This document shows, piece after piece, positions 1 through 7,301 of a stretch of DNA of 20,388 nt. The position numbers were made by a program, and so were the translations under genes. This DNA comes from Chloroflexota bacterium (GTDB taxonomy: Bacteria; Chloroflexota; Dormibacteria; CF-121). Each line of letters begins with the position of its first letter. Positions within the stretch are counted from its first letter, which is position 1. Below the pieces are notes generated by a model, which searched no databases, had not been told where the DNA came from, and saw only the letters and a program-made list of their open reading frames with translations. The DNA is taken from assembly GCA_005880605.1 (NCBI GenBank), contig VBIS01000038.1:1-20388 (forward strand). Reading direction: 5' to 3'.

Positions 1-238
1 ACTGATTGGTGGTGGCGGCCTCCTCAGCCCGGTCGTGGGTGCGAACCCGTTGCTCCCGGCCCTCGACCGCGCGCTCCCGTTCTTCGAGAGCCCGCTCCCT
101 GGCGTCGGCCTGCACCTGCCGCTCGTCGGCGATTCGCTCGCGCTGGTCGGCGAGGTTCTCCCGTTGGTCGGCCAGCCGGTCGCGCTCATCGGCCATCCGG
201 TCCCGCTCTCTAACGGAAGGCTTCTTTTCGCGGGCCAT
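1..238 (-). CDS. Charged heptad-repeat coiled-coil protein, 3' end outside window (partial)
   Basis: An open frame starts at ATG 238-236 and runs off the left edge; 79 residues are visible. After a basic start (MAREKKPSVRER), about eight 7-residue units follow from residue 15, of the type LADQREN, LADQRER, IADERQV, QADARER, AVEGREQ. A non-polar residue recurs at one position and Arg/Glu/Asp elsewhere, as expected for a long solvent-exposed coiled coil. The period is also visible in the DNA as 21-nt units. No signal peptide or membrane segment is seen. The ATG lies one base after the TAA of the alpha/beta hydrolase gene, so it is probably the next cistron of the hut operon. Similar arginine/aspartate-rich heptads precede GGDEF or other signalling domains in some actinobacterial proteins (family knowledge), but the downstream domain is not visible, so no function is assigned. 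Confidence 0.7.
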   Translation of the reverse strand, partial: MAREKKPSVRERDRMADERDRLADQRENLADQRERIADERQVQADARERALEERERAVEGREQRVRTHDRAEEAATTNQ

Positions 239-239
239 G

Positions 240-1151
240 TTACGCGACCCCCTCGCCACGGCGGCGCGCCGGCTCCTGGAGAAAGTCGAGCACCAGCCGG
301 TTGAACCGGTCCGGTTCCTCCATCTGCGGCGTGTGACCGCTGTCGTCGAAGATTTCGAGGCGTCCGTTTGGAATTCTGTCCTTCGCCGCCTGGGCGTGGC
401 TGGCTGGAAAGATGTGGTCGTGCCCGCCCCAGATGAGTAGCGTCGGCATCCGAAGCTCCGGGAGGCGGTCCTCGACCACGACGCCATTGCGCAGCTGCCG
501 CATCCCGGCGATCGAGCGCAGCGCCGAGAGGTAGGCGGCGCGATACTCGGGGGTGGCCAGCAGCGTGCCGTGGTTCGCGATCCGTTCGTCACTCCAGATA
601 CTCGCCACGTGGTTCGGGCGCTTCAGGTACCAGCCCCAGAATCGCCGGATGACCGCCGGGTTCATCTGCCGCAAGGCTCGGGCCGTGCCGCGGAGCGTAA
701 GCTCACCGAGGCCCCTCGTCAGCAAGATCGAGTAGGCGAGCACCCGACGCGGCGCGCCCACGCCAAGCGCATCGACAAGAACGAGGCGCTCGACCTTCTC
801 CGGCGAATCGAGGGCCAGGCCGAGCGCGACGCGACCTCCCATCGACACGCCCATTACGGCCGCCCGCTCGATGCCTTCACAGGCCATCAAGTCAGATACG
901 GCCCTGACGAAGAGATCGATCGTGTACTCGAGCACGGGCTTGTCGGAGCGACCGAAGCCGGGCAAGTCGATGGCGAACACCCGGTGATGCGCGGCGAGTG
1001 GTTCGAGGTTGTAATAGAACTCAACCGCCGCGGAGCTGCCGAGGCCGTGCACCAGTACCAGCGGCGGGCCATTGCCGCCGCAGAAGTAGTGCAGGTTGAC
1101 GCCGTCGATGGTCACGGTCTTGCTTTCGAACGAGGGGAACGGCTCAGCCAC
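240..1151 (-). CDS. Alpha/beta-fold hydrolase
   Basis: A 303-residue protein with the full alpha/beta hydrolase signature. It has the oxyanion HG loop LVHGLGSS (about 33-40), the nucleophile elbow GVSMGG with Ser103, the acid in GGHDHIFP (Asp245) and the catalytic His273 in DSGHTPQME. The cap region (about 130-215) is typical of MhpC-like C-C bond hydrolases and esterases. There is no signal peptide, so it should be cytoplasmic. The start is GTG at 1151-1149, and no good Shine-Dalgarno is seen before it. It begins 24 nt after the DUF4383 gene and ends one base before the coiled-coil gene, so it belongs to the distal part of the hut operon. No step of histidine breakdown needs such a hydrolase, and its substrate cannot be told from sequence. 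Fold and triad are confident; the role is unknown. Confidence 0.9.
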   Translation of the reverse strand: MAEPFPSFESKTVTIDGVNLHYFCGGNGPPLVLVHGLGSSAAVEFYYNLEPLAAHHRVFAIDLPGFGRSDKPVLEYTIDLFVRAVSDLMACEGIERAAVMGVSMGGRVALGLALDSPEKVERLVLVDALGVGAPRRVLAYSILLTRGLGELTLRGTARALRQMNPAVIRRFWGWYLKRPNHVASIWSDERIANHGTLLATPEYRAAYLSALRSIAGMRQLRNGVVVEDRLPELRMPTLLIWGGHDHIFPASHAQAAKDRIPNGRLEIFDDSGHTPQMEEPDRFNRLVLDFLQEPARRRGEGVA

Positions 1152-1175
1152 GAGTTGAGTTTATCGGCGTCGGCG

Positions 1176-1439
1176 CTATGAGGAGCGGGTTGAGACCGGG
1201 GCGGCGAACCCGAAATAGGCCAGCACACCTCCGGTTACGAGGTGAAGCGCGATGTCGCTGCCGCCGATGTTGGCGGCCGCGAGGCCGCCGAGGCCGATCG
1301 CCACATGGACCAGGTTGTGCAGCAGGTTGACCTGGAAGATCCCCAGCAACGCGTGGTTGAAAAAACCAAGGATCCCCGCCAGAAGGTAAATGGCCCCGAA
1401 GACGAGCGCAACCATCTGTACCGTCGCTCGCTTACCCAT
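1176..1439 (-). CDS. Small DUF4383-type membrane protein
   Basis: An 87-residue, very hydrophobic protein starting MGKRATVQMVAL. It shows three to four membrane segments: roughly residues 8-24 (ALVFGAIYLLAGILGFF), 38-55 around NLLHNLVHVAIGLGGLAAA, and 62-80. The NLLHNLVH motif, a conserved asparagine and two histidines at a helix start, is typical of the DUF4383 family, whose function is not known. The ATG at 1439-1437 overlaps the stop of the cyclodeaminase gene by 8 nt, which fixes this start; the open frame extends 33 codons further upstream, but that extension is the antiparallel-looking, proline/arginine-rich shadow of the upstream gene. It is slightly shorter than the usual family members. 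The position directly behind folate enzymes suggests co-expression rather than a proven functional link. Confidence 0.75.
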   Translation of the reverse strand: MGKRATVQMVALVFGAIYLLAGILGFFNHALLGIFQVNLLHNLVHVAIGLGGLAAANIGGSDIALHLVTGGVLAYFGFAAPVSTRSS

Positions 1440-1995
1440 TGGCATCCTTGCGCAGCGCACGGTAGGCAGCCTCGATGCGCGCGGCGGCGTCGCCCTGCAA
1501 TTCGGGAAGGTTGGTGGCGACGTTGCCGAGGGCTCCACTCAGGCCGGTCTGCAAGAGCTCGCTCCCGACGGCCAGGTCCGAGGCGGTCATCTCCCAGGAC
1601 CTGCGGCTGACCTCGGGCAGGAGTGCGATGGCGCGCGACGCCGCGGTGGCCGCCTCGAGCGGCACTTCCGCCGCGCGTTCGTACACTCGTGCCAGCATGT
1701 CAGCCTGGGCCCCAGATTTCCGAGCGTCGATCACGGCCCGGTAGGCGTCGATATCATCCTGGCTCAGCTCGAGCAAGCGCGCGGCCAGCTGATCCAGTTC
1801 CGGCACGAGGCCGGTGAGAAGCTCGCGGTCCTCCACGCTTTTCGTCTTCCTGGCGCTGAGCTTGGCCACCATGCTCACCAGCGCCGCGCCCATGGCGGCG
1901 GCCAGGGCGGCCGCGCTCCCTCCGCCGGGGACCGCTGCGGTCGAGGCCAGGGCCTCGAGGTACGCGCCTACCGTCTGGTCTCTCAGCACCGTCAT
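1432..1995 (-). CDS. fchA: Formiminotetrahydrofolate cyclodeaminase (FTCD_C family)
   Basis: A 187-residue all-helical protein of the cyclodeaminase/cyclohydrolase family. The folate-binding signature PGGGSAAALAAAMG lies at about residues 23-36, followed by LVSMVAKLSARK. In vertebrates this domain is fused to the formiminotransferase; here it is a separate gene directly behind it. The expected reaction is 5-formimino-THF to 5,10-methenyl-THF plus ammonia, in the cytoplasm. The start chosen is ATG 1995-1993, which makes a 4-nt ATGA overlap with the stop of the formimidoyltransferase gene. A second in-frame ATG four codons upstream (2007) is possible but less well coupled. Stand-alone members of this family in clostridia are named methenyl-THF cyclohydrolase (FchA). 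The hut context favours the cyclodeaminase activity, and the symbol is tentative. Confidence 0.88.
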   Translation of the reverse strand: MTVLRDQTVGAYLEALASTAAVPGGGSAAALAAAMGAALVSMVAKLSARKTKSVEDRELLTGLVPELDQLAARLLELSQDDIDAYRAVIDARKSGAQADMLARVYERAAEVPLEAATAASRAIALLPEVSRRSWEMTASDLAVGSELLQTGLSGALGNVATNLPELQGDAAARIEAAYRALRKDANG

Positions 1996-2891
1996 TCCGC
2001 GGTCCAAACTCGTTTCTCGAGGATCTGATCCATGCGGAACGCCGGCTCGTGCACCGCGTCCTTGAGCACGCCCACGGCCGCCGCCAGCGGGACGGTGCCG
2101 ACGATCTCCGACGCGTCGACCTCAACGCCGTGGCGTTTCGCCTCATCGCGAATCGCCGTGAAGACTTTCCAGATGTTCGTCACGCGGTAATCGGTCAGGT
2201 TCATCGAGACCTGCACCAGGCCGCGGTCGGCGAGCGCGAAGCCGAGCGCCTTGACGTTCGGCAGGCCGCCGGAGGAGGCGCGGATGGTCCTGGCGATCTC
2301 CTTGGCGATCTGCAGATCGGCCGTTTTGAGGTTGACGTTGTAGGCGATCAATGGAATGCGGGCCCCCACCGCCGTCGCTCCGGCCGTCGGGTGGACCGCT
2401 GCCGGACCCTCGTCCGGTGCGCGGTCGGCATCGCCGATGTGCTCGAGCAGGTCCTCGAACCCGCTCCGGCGAACCTTTTCCAGCTCGCGGCGCTCGGGCC
2501 GCGTGGCGGCGTCGCCGTAGTAATAGACCGGGACCCGAAGCTCTTTCGACAACCGCGCCCCGAAGGCGTGGGCAAGCTCGACGCAGACGCTCATGGGCAG
2601 GTCGGCGAACGGGACGAAGGGCACCACGTCGGTAGCGCCCATGCGCGGATGTTCACCCCGATGCTGCCGAAGGTCGATCCGCTCGGTGGCAACGGCGGCT
2701 CCGGCCATCGCCGCATCGACCGCGAGGCTGGGTTCGGCGACGAAGGTGACCACCATCCGGTTGTGCGCGGCATCAGCCTGGACATCGATCACGCGGGCGC
2801 CCGCCGCCTTGATCGCATCCGCGATCTCGGTGATGACCTCCAGCCGCCGTCCCTCGGAAAAATTGGGGACACACTCTACGAGGGCTGCCAG
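1992..2891 (-). CDS. ftcD: Glutamate formimidoyltransferase, apparent CTG start
   Basis: This enzyme transfers the formimino group of N-formimino-L-glutamate to tetrahydrofolate, releasing glutamate. The conserved N-terminus (VECVPNFSEGRR, about residues 5-16), HNRMVVTF (43-50) and HPRMGATDVVPF (from His81, matching the catalytic histidine known near position 82 in the porcine enzyme) are all present. The first ordinary start in this frame, GTG at 2792, would delete the PNFSEG motif. Reading upstream, I find no ATG, GTG or TTG through the nearest 25 or so codons. CTG at 2891-2889 lies 4 nt after GGGAGGAG and gives a 299-residue protein of normal family length. The gene therefore overlaps the end of hutI by 16 nt. 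Its stop makes an ATGA overlap with the cyclodeaminase gene. Function is confident; the start codon is inferred. Confidence 0.9.
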   Translation of the reverse strand: MAALVECVPNFSEGRRLEVITEIADAIKAAGARVIDVQADAAHNRMVVTFVAEPSLAVDAAMAGAAVATERIDLRQHRGEHPRMGATDVVPFVPFADLPMSVCVELAHAFGARLSKELRVPVYYYGDAATRPERRELEKVRRSGFEDLLEHIGDADRAPDEGPAAVHPTAGATAVGARIPLIAYNVNLKTADLQIAKEIARTIRASSGGLPNVKALGFALADRGLVQVSMNLTDYRVTNIWKVFTAIRDEAKRHGVEVDASEIVGTVPLAAAVGVLKDAVHEPAFRMDQILEKRVWTAE

Positions 2892-4096
2892 GTGACTCCT
2901 CCCGCCACGGTCGCGATGACCCGATTCACGCCGACATAGTAGGGAATGGCTTCGGGCGTCTCCACGTCCAGAATGGCACAGTCGGCGAAGCTCCCTACTT
3001 GCAGGCAGCCGGCTACGCCGTCGAGCTTGAGCGAGCGCGCGGCGTGCACGGTGGCACCGAGCAGCACCTCAACCGGCGTCATGCCCCACTGCACGCACGC
3101 CAGGCTCATCGCGTGTGGCAGGCTTTCGGAATTCGAAGTCCCCGGGTTGAGATCGGAAGCGATCGCCATTGGCAGCGTCGCCTGTCGCATCGCATCGATC
3201 GGGGGACGCGGCCCGTGGGTGGTGAAGTTGGCGCCGGGGCACAGCACCGCCACGGTGCCTGCCTTGGCGAGCGCCCTGATCTGCGCCGGCGTCGCGAACT
3301 CGAGATGGTCGGCGCTACGTGCTTCCAACGCCGCCGCAATGTCCGGGCCCTCCCCGGGCGCCAGCTGCGCCGCGTGGACGCGCAGCCCGTAACCGAGCGA
3401 CCGCGCCCGCGTAAGGATGGCGCGGGTCTCTTTCGCGGTAAAGGCCGGCGCCTCGCACCACGCGTCGCAGAAGTCGGCCCACGGCCTGAAGGCGGGCAGC
3501 ATCTCATCGATCAGCGAGCGGACATAGAGATCCCGATCGATGCCCGGCGGCGGAACGTGGGCCCCGAGGAAGGTCGGCACCACCCGCAAGGGCGTGCGGC
3601 CTGCCAGCTTGCGGAGGACGTCGAGCAACTTCGCCTCGTTGTCGAGGTCGAGCCCGTAGCCGGTTTTCGCCTCGATCGTGGTCGTCCCATTGGCCAGAAA
3701 ACGGTTGGCGCGGGCCTGTGCGAGAGCGAGCAGCGTCGGTTCATCGGCCTCGCGCGTTGCCCGCACGGTTCGCGCGATGCCACGCTCTTCCGACTGCTGG
3801 ACCGCATAGGGGACACCGCTCGCTCGCTCTGCGAACTCGTCGGCGCGCGAGCCGGCGAACACGGGGTGGGTGTGCGCGTCGACCAGGCCGGGGATGACGC
3901 AGGCTCCCTGGGTGTCGAGCAGGTCGCCGTCGAGGGTGACCTGGGACTCGAGCTCGCGGTCCTCCCCGATCCAGACCACGCGTCCCTCGCGGGCCGCCAG
4001 CGCGCCGTCCCGGATGCGACCGAGCGGGTCGCCCGCTGCCGGCACCATGGTCGCCAGCTGACCGGCGTGGCGAAGCGCGAAGTCGGCTCGGATCAA
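2876..4096 (-). CDS. hutI: Imidazolonepropionase
   Basis: A 406-residue amidohydrolase that opens 4-imidazolone-5-propanoate to N-formimino-L-glutamate, the third step of histidine degradation. Visible family features are the metal ligands His75 and His77 in PGLVDAHTHPVFAGSR, the substrate loop TTTIEAKTGYGLD (138-150), FLGAHVPP (His180), HAAQL with metal ligand His241, DHLEFA (His264) and the metal Asp315 in ASDLNPGTS. Length and motif order are normal for HutI. The start is TTG at 4096-4094, giving a TTGA overlap with the hutU stop; this coupling and the conserved N-terminus (beta-strand composite domain before the first His pair) support it. The last codons contain the Shine-Dalgarno of the next gene. 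Confidence 0.96.
   Translation of the reverse strand: MIRADFALRHAGQLATMVPAAGDPLGRIRDGALAAREGRVVWIGEDRELESQVTLDGDLLDTQGACVIPGLVDAHTHPVFAGSRADEFAERASGVPYAVQQSEERGIARTVRATREADEPTLLALAQARANRFLANGTTTIEAKTGYGLDLDNEAKLLDVLRKLAGRTPLRVVPTFLGAHVPPPGIDRDLYVRSLIDEMLPAFRPWADFCDAWCEAPAFTAKETRAILTRARSLGYGLRVHAAQLAPGEGPDIAAALEARSADHLEFATPAQIRALAKAGTVAVLCPGANFTTHGPRPPIDAMRQATLPMAIASDLNPGTSNSESLPHAMSLACVQWGMTPVEVLLGATVHAARSLKLDGVAGCLQVGSFADCAILDVETPEAIPYYVGVNRVIATVAGGVTWQPS
2896..2903 (-). promoter_or_regulatory. Ribosome binding site for ftcD inside hutI
   Basis: On the minus strand, GGGAGGAG (2903-2896) lies within the last codons of hutI, 4 nt before CTG 2891-2889. It is the best Shine-Dalgarno near the conserved beginning of the formimidoyltransferase. 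It is the main reason for choosing that unusual start. Confidence 0.65.
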
Positions 4097-5742
4097 GTGG
4101 CCCGGTCGATTCCGTGCTGGCGTGCGAAGTCCACGGCGATCTCGTAGCCCGCGTCGGCGTGACGGATCACGCCCATCCCCGGATCCGTCGTGAGGACGCG
4201 CTCCAGGCGCTCCTGCATGGCTGCCGTGCCGTCGGCCACGACCACCATGCCCGCGTGGATGGAGTTGCCGATCCCGACGCCGCCGCCATGGTGCACCGAA
4301 ACCCAGCTCGCCCCCGCCGCCGTGTTCACCAGTGCATTGAGGATCGGCCAGTCCGCGATCGCGTCGCTGCCATCGCGCATCGCCTCGGTTTCACGGTAGG
4401 GCGACGCCACCGAGCCGGCGTCGAGGTGATCGCGTCCAATCAGGATCGGAGCTAAGCGCGCGCCGGATTTCACCATCTCGTTGAAGCGAAGGCCAACCTT
4501 GGCGCGATCGCCGTAGCCGAGCCAGCAGATGCGGGCCGGTAAGCCTTGGAACTGGACGCGCTCGCGCGCCAGCCGCAGCCAGCGGTGCAGATGCTCGTTC
4601 TCGGGCAGGGTCTCCATGACGGCGCGGTCGGTGCGATAGATGTCCTCGGGTTCGCCGCTCAACGCCACCCAACGGAAGGGGCCCTTCCCCTCGGAGAACA
4701 GCGGTCGGATGTAGGCGGGCACGAAGCCGGGGATCTCGAAGGCATCCGTCACTCCCGCCTCGAGCGCGAGACCACGGAGGTTGTTGCCGTAGTCGAAGGT
4801 TTCAATGCCCTTCCGTTGGAAAGCGAGCATCGCCCCGATGTGCTCGCGGACCGAGTGCTTGACCATCTCCAGGTATTCCTGGGGATCGCGCTCGCGCAGG
4901 TCATTGGCCTCGTCAACGCTGAGCGGCGCCGGGATGTAACCGCGCAGCGGGTCGTGCGCCGAGGTCTGGTCGGTGACGACGTCGGGCTCGAAGCCGCGAC
5001 GCAGGAGCTCCACGTAGATCTCCGCGGCGTTGCCCACCATGCCGATCGATGTCGAGGACTTCGCCTGACGGGCGGCTTCGGCCCAGGCGACCGCCTCATC
5101 GAGGCTTGCCGTCGCCTTGTCGAGATAGCCCGTCTTCAGCCGGCGCTCGATCCGCGCCGCATCCACCTCGACGCAGAGGGCGACGCCCTGGTGCATGGTC
5201 ACTGCCAGCGGCTGCGCGCCGCCCATCCCGCCGAGACCACTGGTGAGGACGATTCGGCCGCGCAAGCTGCCGTCGAACTTCTTGGCGGCCAGCGCGCCGA
5301 AGGTTTCATAGGTTCCTTGCAGGATGCCCTGGCTGCCGATGTAGATCCAGCTGCCGGCGGTCATCTGTCCGTACATGATCAAGCCGAGCCGCTCGAGCTC
5401 CCAGAAGTGTTCCCAGGTCGCCCAGCGCGGCACGAGCAGGCTGTTCGCGATCAGCACCCGGGGGGCGTACTCATGGGTACGAAAGATGCCCACCGCTTTC
5501 CCCGACTGCACCAGCAACGTCTCATCGTCATTGAGCCGGCGCAGCGCCGCGACGATCGCGTGGAAGGATGGCCAGTCGCGTGCCGCCTTGCCGGTGCCGC
5601 CGTAGACGACGAGGTCCTGCGGCCGCTCGGCGACCTCCGGGTCGAGGTTGTTGCAGAGCATCCGTAGCGCCGCCTCCTGCTGCCAGCCGCGAGTGCTGAG
5701 CTGGGTTCCGCGGGCGGCGCGGATCGGGGAGGCGACCGTCAT
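4093..5742 (-). CDS. hutU: Urocanate hydratase (urocanase)
   Basis: A 549-residue cytoplasmic NAD-dependent enzyme that hydrates urocanate to 4-imidazolone-5-propanoate. Family signatures are strong: YGGTGKAARDW (47-57), MTAGSWIYIGSQG (127-139), SGLGGMGGAQPLA with the NAD-binding glycine cluster (168-180), the active-site region RICWLGYGDR with Cys406, and VHHGGGVGIGNSIHAG (483-498). Length matches known HutU proteins of about 550 residues. The ATG at 5742-5740 overlaps the hutH TGA as ATGA. Its upstream leader is the GC-rich hairpin repeat that also codes the hutH tail, and the G-run ending 4 nt before the ATG may act as ribosome binding site. Confidence 0.97.
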   Translation of the reverse strand: MTVASPIRAARGTQLSTRGWQQEAALRMLCNNLDPEVAERPQDLVVYGGTGKAARDWPSFHAIVAALRRLNDDETLLVQSGKAVGIFRTHEYAPRVLIANSLLVPRWATWEHFWELERLGLIMYGQMTAGSWIYIGSQGILQGTYETFGALAAKKFDGSLRGRIVLTSGLGGMGGAQPLAVTMHQGVALCVEVDAARIERRLKTGYLDKATASLDEAVAWAEAARQAKSSTSIGMVGNAAEIYVELLRRGFEPDVVTDQTSAHDPLRGYIPAPLSVDEANDLRERDPQEYLEMVKHSVREHIGAMLAFQRKGIETFDYGNNLRGLALEAGVTDAFEIPGFVPAYIRPLFSEGKGPFRWVALSGEPEDIYRTDRAVMETLPENEHLHRWLRLARERVQFQGLPARICWLGYGDRAKVGLRFNEMVKSGARLAPILIGRDHLDAGSVASPYRETEAMRDGSDAIADWPILNALVNTAAGASWVSVHHGGGVGIGNSIHAGMVVVADGTAAMQERLERVLTTDPGMGVIRHADAGYEIAVDFARQHGIDRAT

Positions 5743-7301
5743 GCGGCCCCCACCCTGCCCTCCCCCGCAAGCGGGGGAGGGGAAAAGGCAGCCAGCACGC
5801 CCCCTCGAATCAGGTCGGCCGCTGTCCGGATCTCGGGCTCCAGCACGCGGTCGTGGTCGAGGGTTGGCACCTGGGCGCGGATCGCGGCGTGCGCCGCCCC
5901 GGTGAGATGACCGGGCTTCAATGGCGCCAGCAGGTCGATGCCCTGCGCGGCGCCGAGCGCCTCGAGGGCAAGGATGGTTTGCGTATTGGTCGCGACCTGG
6001 CGCGCGCGCTGCGCGCTGTGCCAGCCCATGCTGTTGTGGTCTTCCTGGTCGGCCGAGGTCGGCAGCGAGTGAACGCTGGCGGGCGCGGCCAGCAGCTGAT
6101 TGTCGGTGACCAGGGCGGCCGCCGTGTATTGCAGGAGCATATAGCCGGAGTCGAGGCCGGAGTGGCGGGTCAGGAAAGGCGGAAGCTCGGAGAGGAATCC
6201 GGTCAGCATCCGGAAGAGTCGGCGCTCCGAGATGCTGCCCAGCTCGCTGAGCGCGATGCCGGCGGTATCGAGCGCGAGCGCCAGCGGCTCACCGTGGAAG
6301 TTGCCGCCCGAGAGCACCGCCTCATCGGCGGCGAACACCAGCGGATTGTCGGTGCCCGCGTTGAGCTCGACCTCCAGGACTCGGCGGAGATAATCGATCG
6401 CATCGGCGCAGGCGCCATGCACCTGGGCCGCGCAGCGAAGCGAGTACGCGTCTTGCACCCGGTCGCAGAGCACGTGCGATTCGGCGATCCCGCTCCCCTC
6501 GGTCAGGGCAAAGATGCGGGATGCCGATGCCACCTGGCCGGGATGCGGGCGGACCGCGTGGATCCGCGGATCGAAGGCCGTCCGCGAGCCGCGCAGCGCC
6601 TCCACGCTGAGCGCCGCCACCACGTCGGCCGTCAAGAGGAGGCGCCTCGCGTCCTGCAGCAGCAAGCTGCCGGCTCCGGTCATGAAATGCGTCCCGTTGA
6701 GCACGCTGAGGGCATCTTTCGCCTGCAGTTCCACGGGCTGAATTCCGGCTGCCTGGAGCGCGGCCGCGGCGGGCTTTCGCTCGCCCTTGACCAGGACCTC
6801 GCCCTCGCCGATCAGCACCAGCCCGACGTGGGCCGATGGCGCCAGGTCACCGCTGGCGCCGAGTGACCCGGTCTGCGGCACCCACGGACAGATGTCATGG
6901 TTCAGCAGGTCGAGCAGGCGCTGCGCAACCAGCGGGCTGACGCCCGAGGTTCCCTGACAGAACTGGTTGACGCGGACCAGGATGCCGGCGCGTACCAACT
7001 CTTCAGGCAGGGGCGGTCCAACGCCGACGGCATGGCTCATCATCAGGTTGCGCTGCAGCTGCCGGGTATCGGCGGGAGGGATGCGGACATTCTTCAATGC
7101 CCCGACCCCGGTCGTCAGCCCATAAACGACCCGGTCCTCACGCACCAGGCGGTCGACGAGCGCGCGCGCCGACGCAAGCCTGCTTTTGGCGGCGGGGCCG
7201 ATCATGACGCGCTCGCCGTCGCGCGCGACCGCCACCACATCGGCGGGACGCAGTGACTGGCCGTCGAGCGTGACTGACAAGGCTGGGCCCATGTTACCCA
7301 T
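5739..7301 (-). CDS. hutH: Histidine ammonia-lyase, with repeat-derived C-terminal tail
   Basis: First enzyme of the pathway: L-histidine to trans-urocanate plus ammonia. The MIO cofactor triad Ala-Ser-Gly (149-151) lies in GSLGASGDLAPSAHVG, and the catalytic tyrosine is Tyr60 in VVYGLTTGVG. FCQGTSG, NGTHFMTG, SGGNFHGEP and TSADQEDHNSMGWHSA are further family landmarks. I chose ATG 7301-7299 (520 residues); the alternative at 7292 is three codons shorter. The open frame runs much further upstream, but that part is antisense to the divergent lipoprotein gene and unlike the family. The normal C-terminus would end near IRGGVLAA; here about 14 extra residues (SPPPLAGEGRVGAA) are encoded by a dispersed GC-rich hairpin repeat. 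Expected to be a cytoplasmic homotetramer. Confidence 0.96.
   Translation of the reverse strand: MGNMGPALSVTLDGQSLRPADVVAVARDGERVMIGPAAKSRLASARALVDRLVREDRVVYGLTTGVGALKNVRIPPADTRQLQRNLMMSHAVGVGPPLPEELVRAGILVRVNQFCQGTSGVSPLVAQRLLDLLNHDICPWVPQTGSLGASGDLAPSAHVGLVLIGEGEVLVKGERKPAAAALQAAGIQPVELQAKDALSVLNGTHFMTGAGSLLLQDARRLLLTADVVAALSVEALRGSRTAFDPRIHAVRPHPGQVASASRIFALTEGSGIAESHVLCDRVQDAYSLRCAAQVHGACADAIDYLRRVLEVELNAGTDNPLVFAADEAVLSGGNFHGEPLALALDTAGIALSELGSISERRLFRMLTGFLSELPPFLTRHSGLDSGYMLLQYTAAALVTDNQLLAAPASVHSLPTSADQEDHNSMGWHSAQRARQVATNTQTILALEALGAAQGIDLLAPLKPGHLTGAAHAAIRAQVPTLDHDRVLEPEIRTAADLIRGGVLAAFSPPPLAGEGRVGAA
5745..5781. repeat. GC-rich hairpin repeat, copy A (inside the 3' end of hutH)
   Basis: The plus strand reads GGCCCCCACCCT, one G, then CCCTCCCCC (5758-5766), a GCAAGC loop and GGGGGAGGG (5773-5781). 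The two arms are perfect 9-bp complements, and the loop can add one or two G-C pairs. The first 22 nt differ from copy B (8339-8360) at a single position. On the minus strand it codes PPPLAGEGRVG in hutH. The G-run next to the hutU ATG (4 nt spacing) lies in the same unit. There is no U-tract, and it sits within an operon, so it is unlikely to be a terminator here. Confidence 0.85.

Noticed and set aside
2999..4147. Plus-strand open frame of 382 codons opposite hutI
   Set aside because: No recognisable motif; shadow of the imidazolonepropionase gene.
4546..5667. Plus-strand open frame of 373 codons opposite hutU
   Set aside because: Composition is that of an antisense shadow in GC-rich DNA, while the opposite strand codes urocanase with all motifs.
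5758..5781. Rho-independent terminator at the hutH/hutU junction
   Set aside because: Strong hairpin, but no T-run follows on either strand and it lies inside an overlapping operon; treated as a repeat instead.
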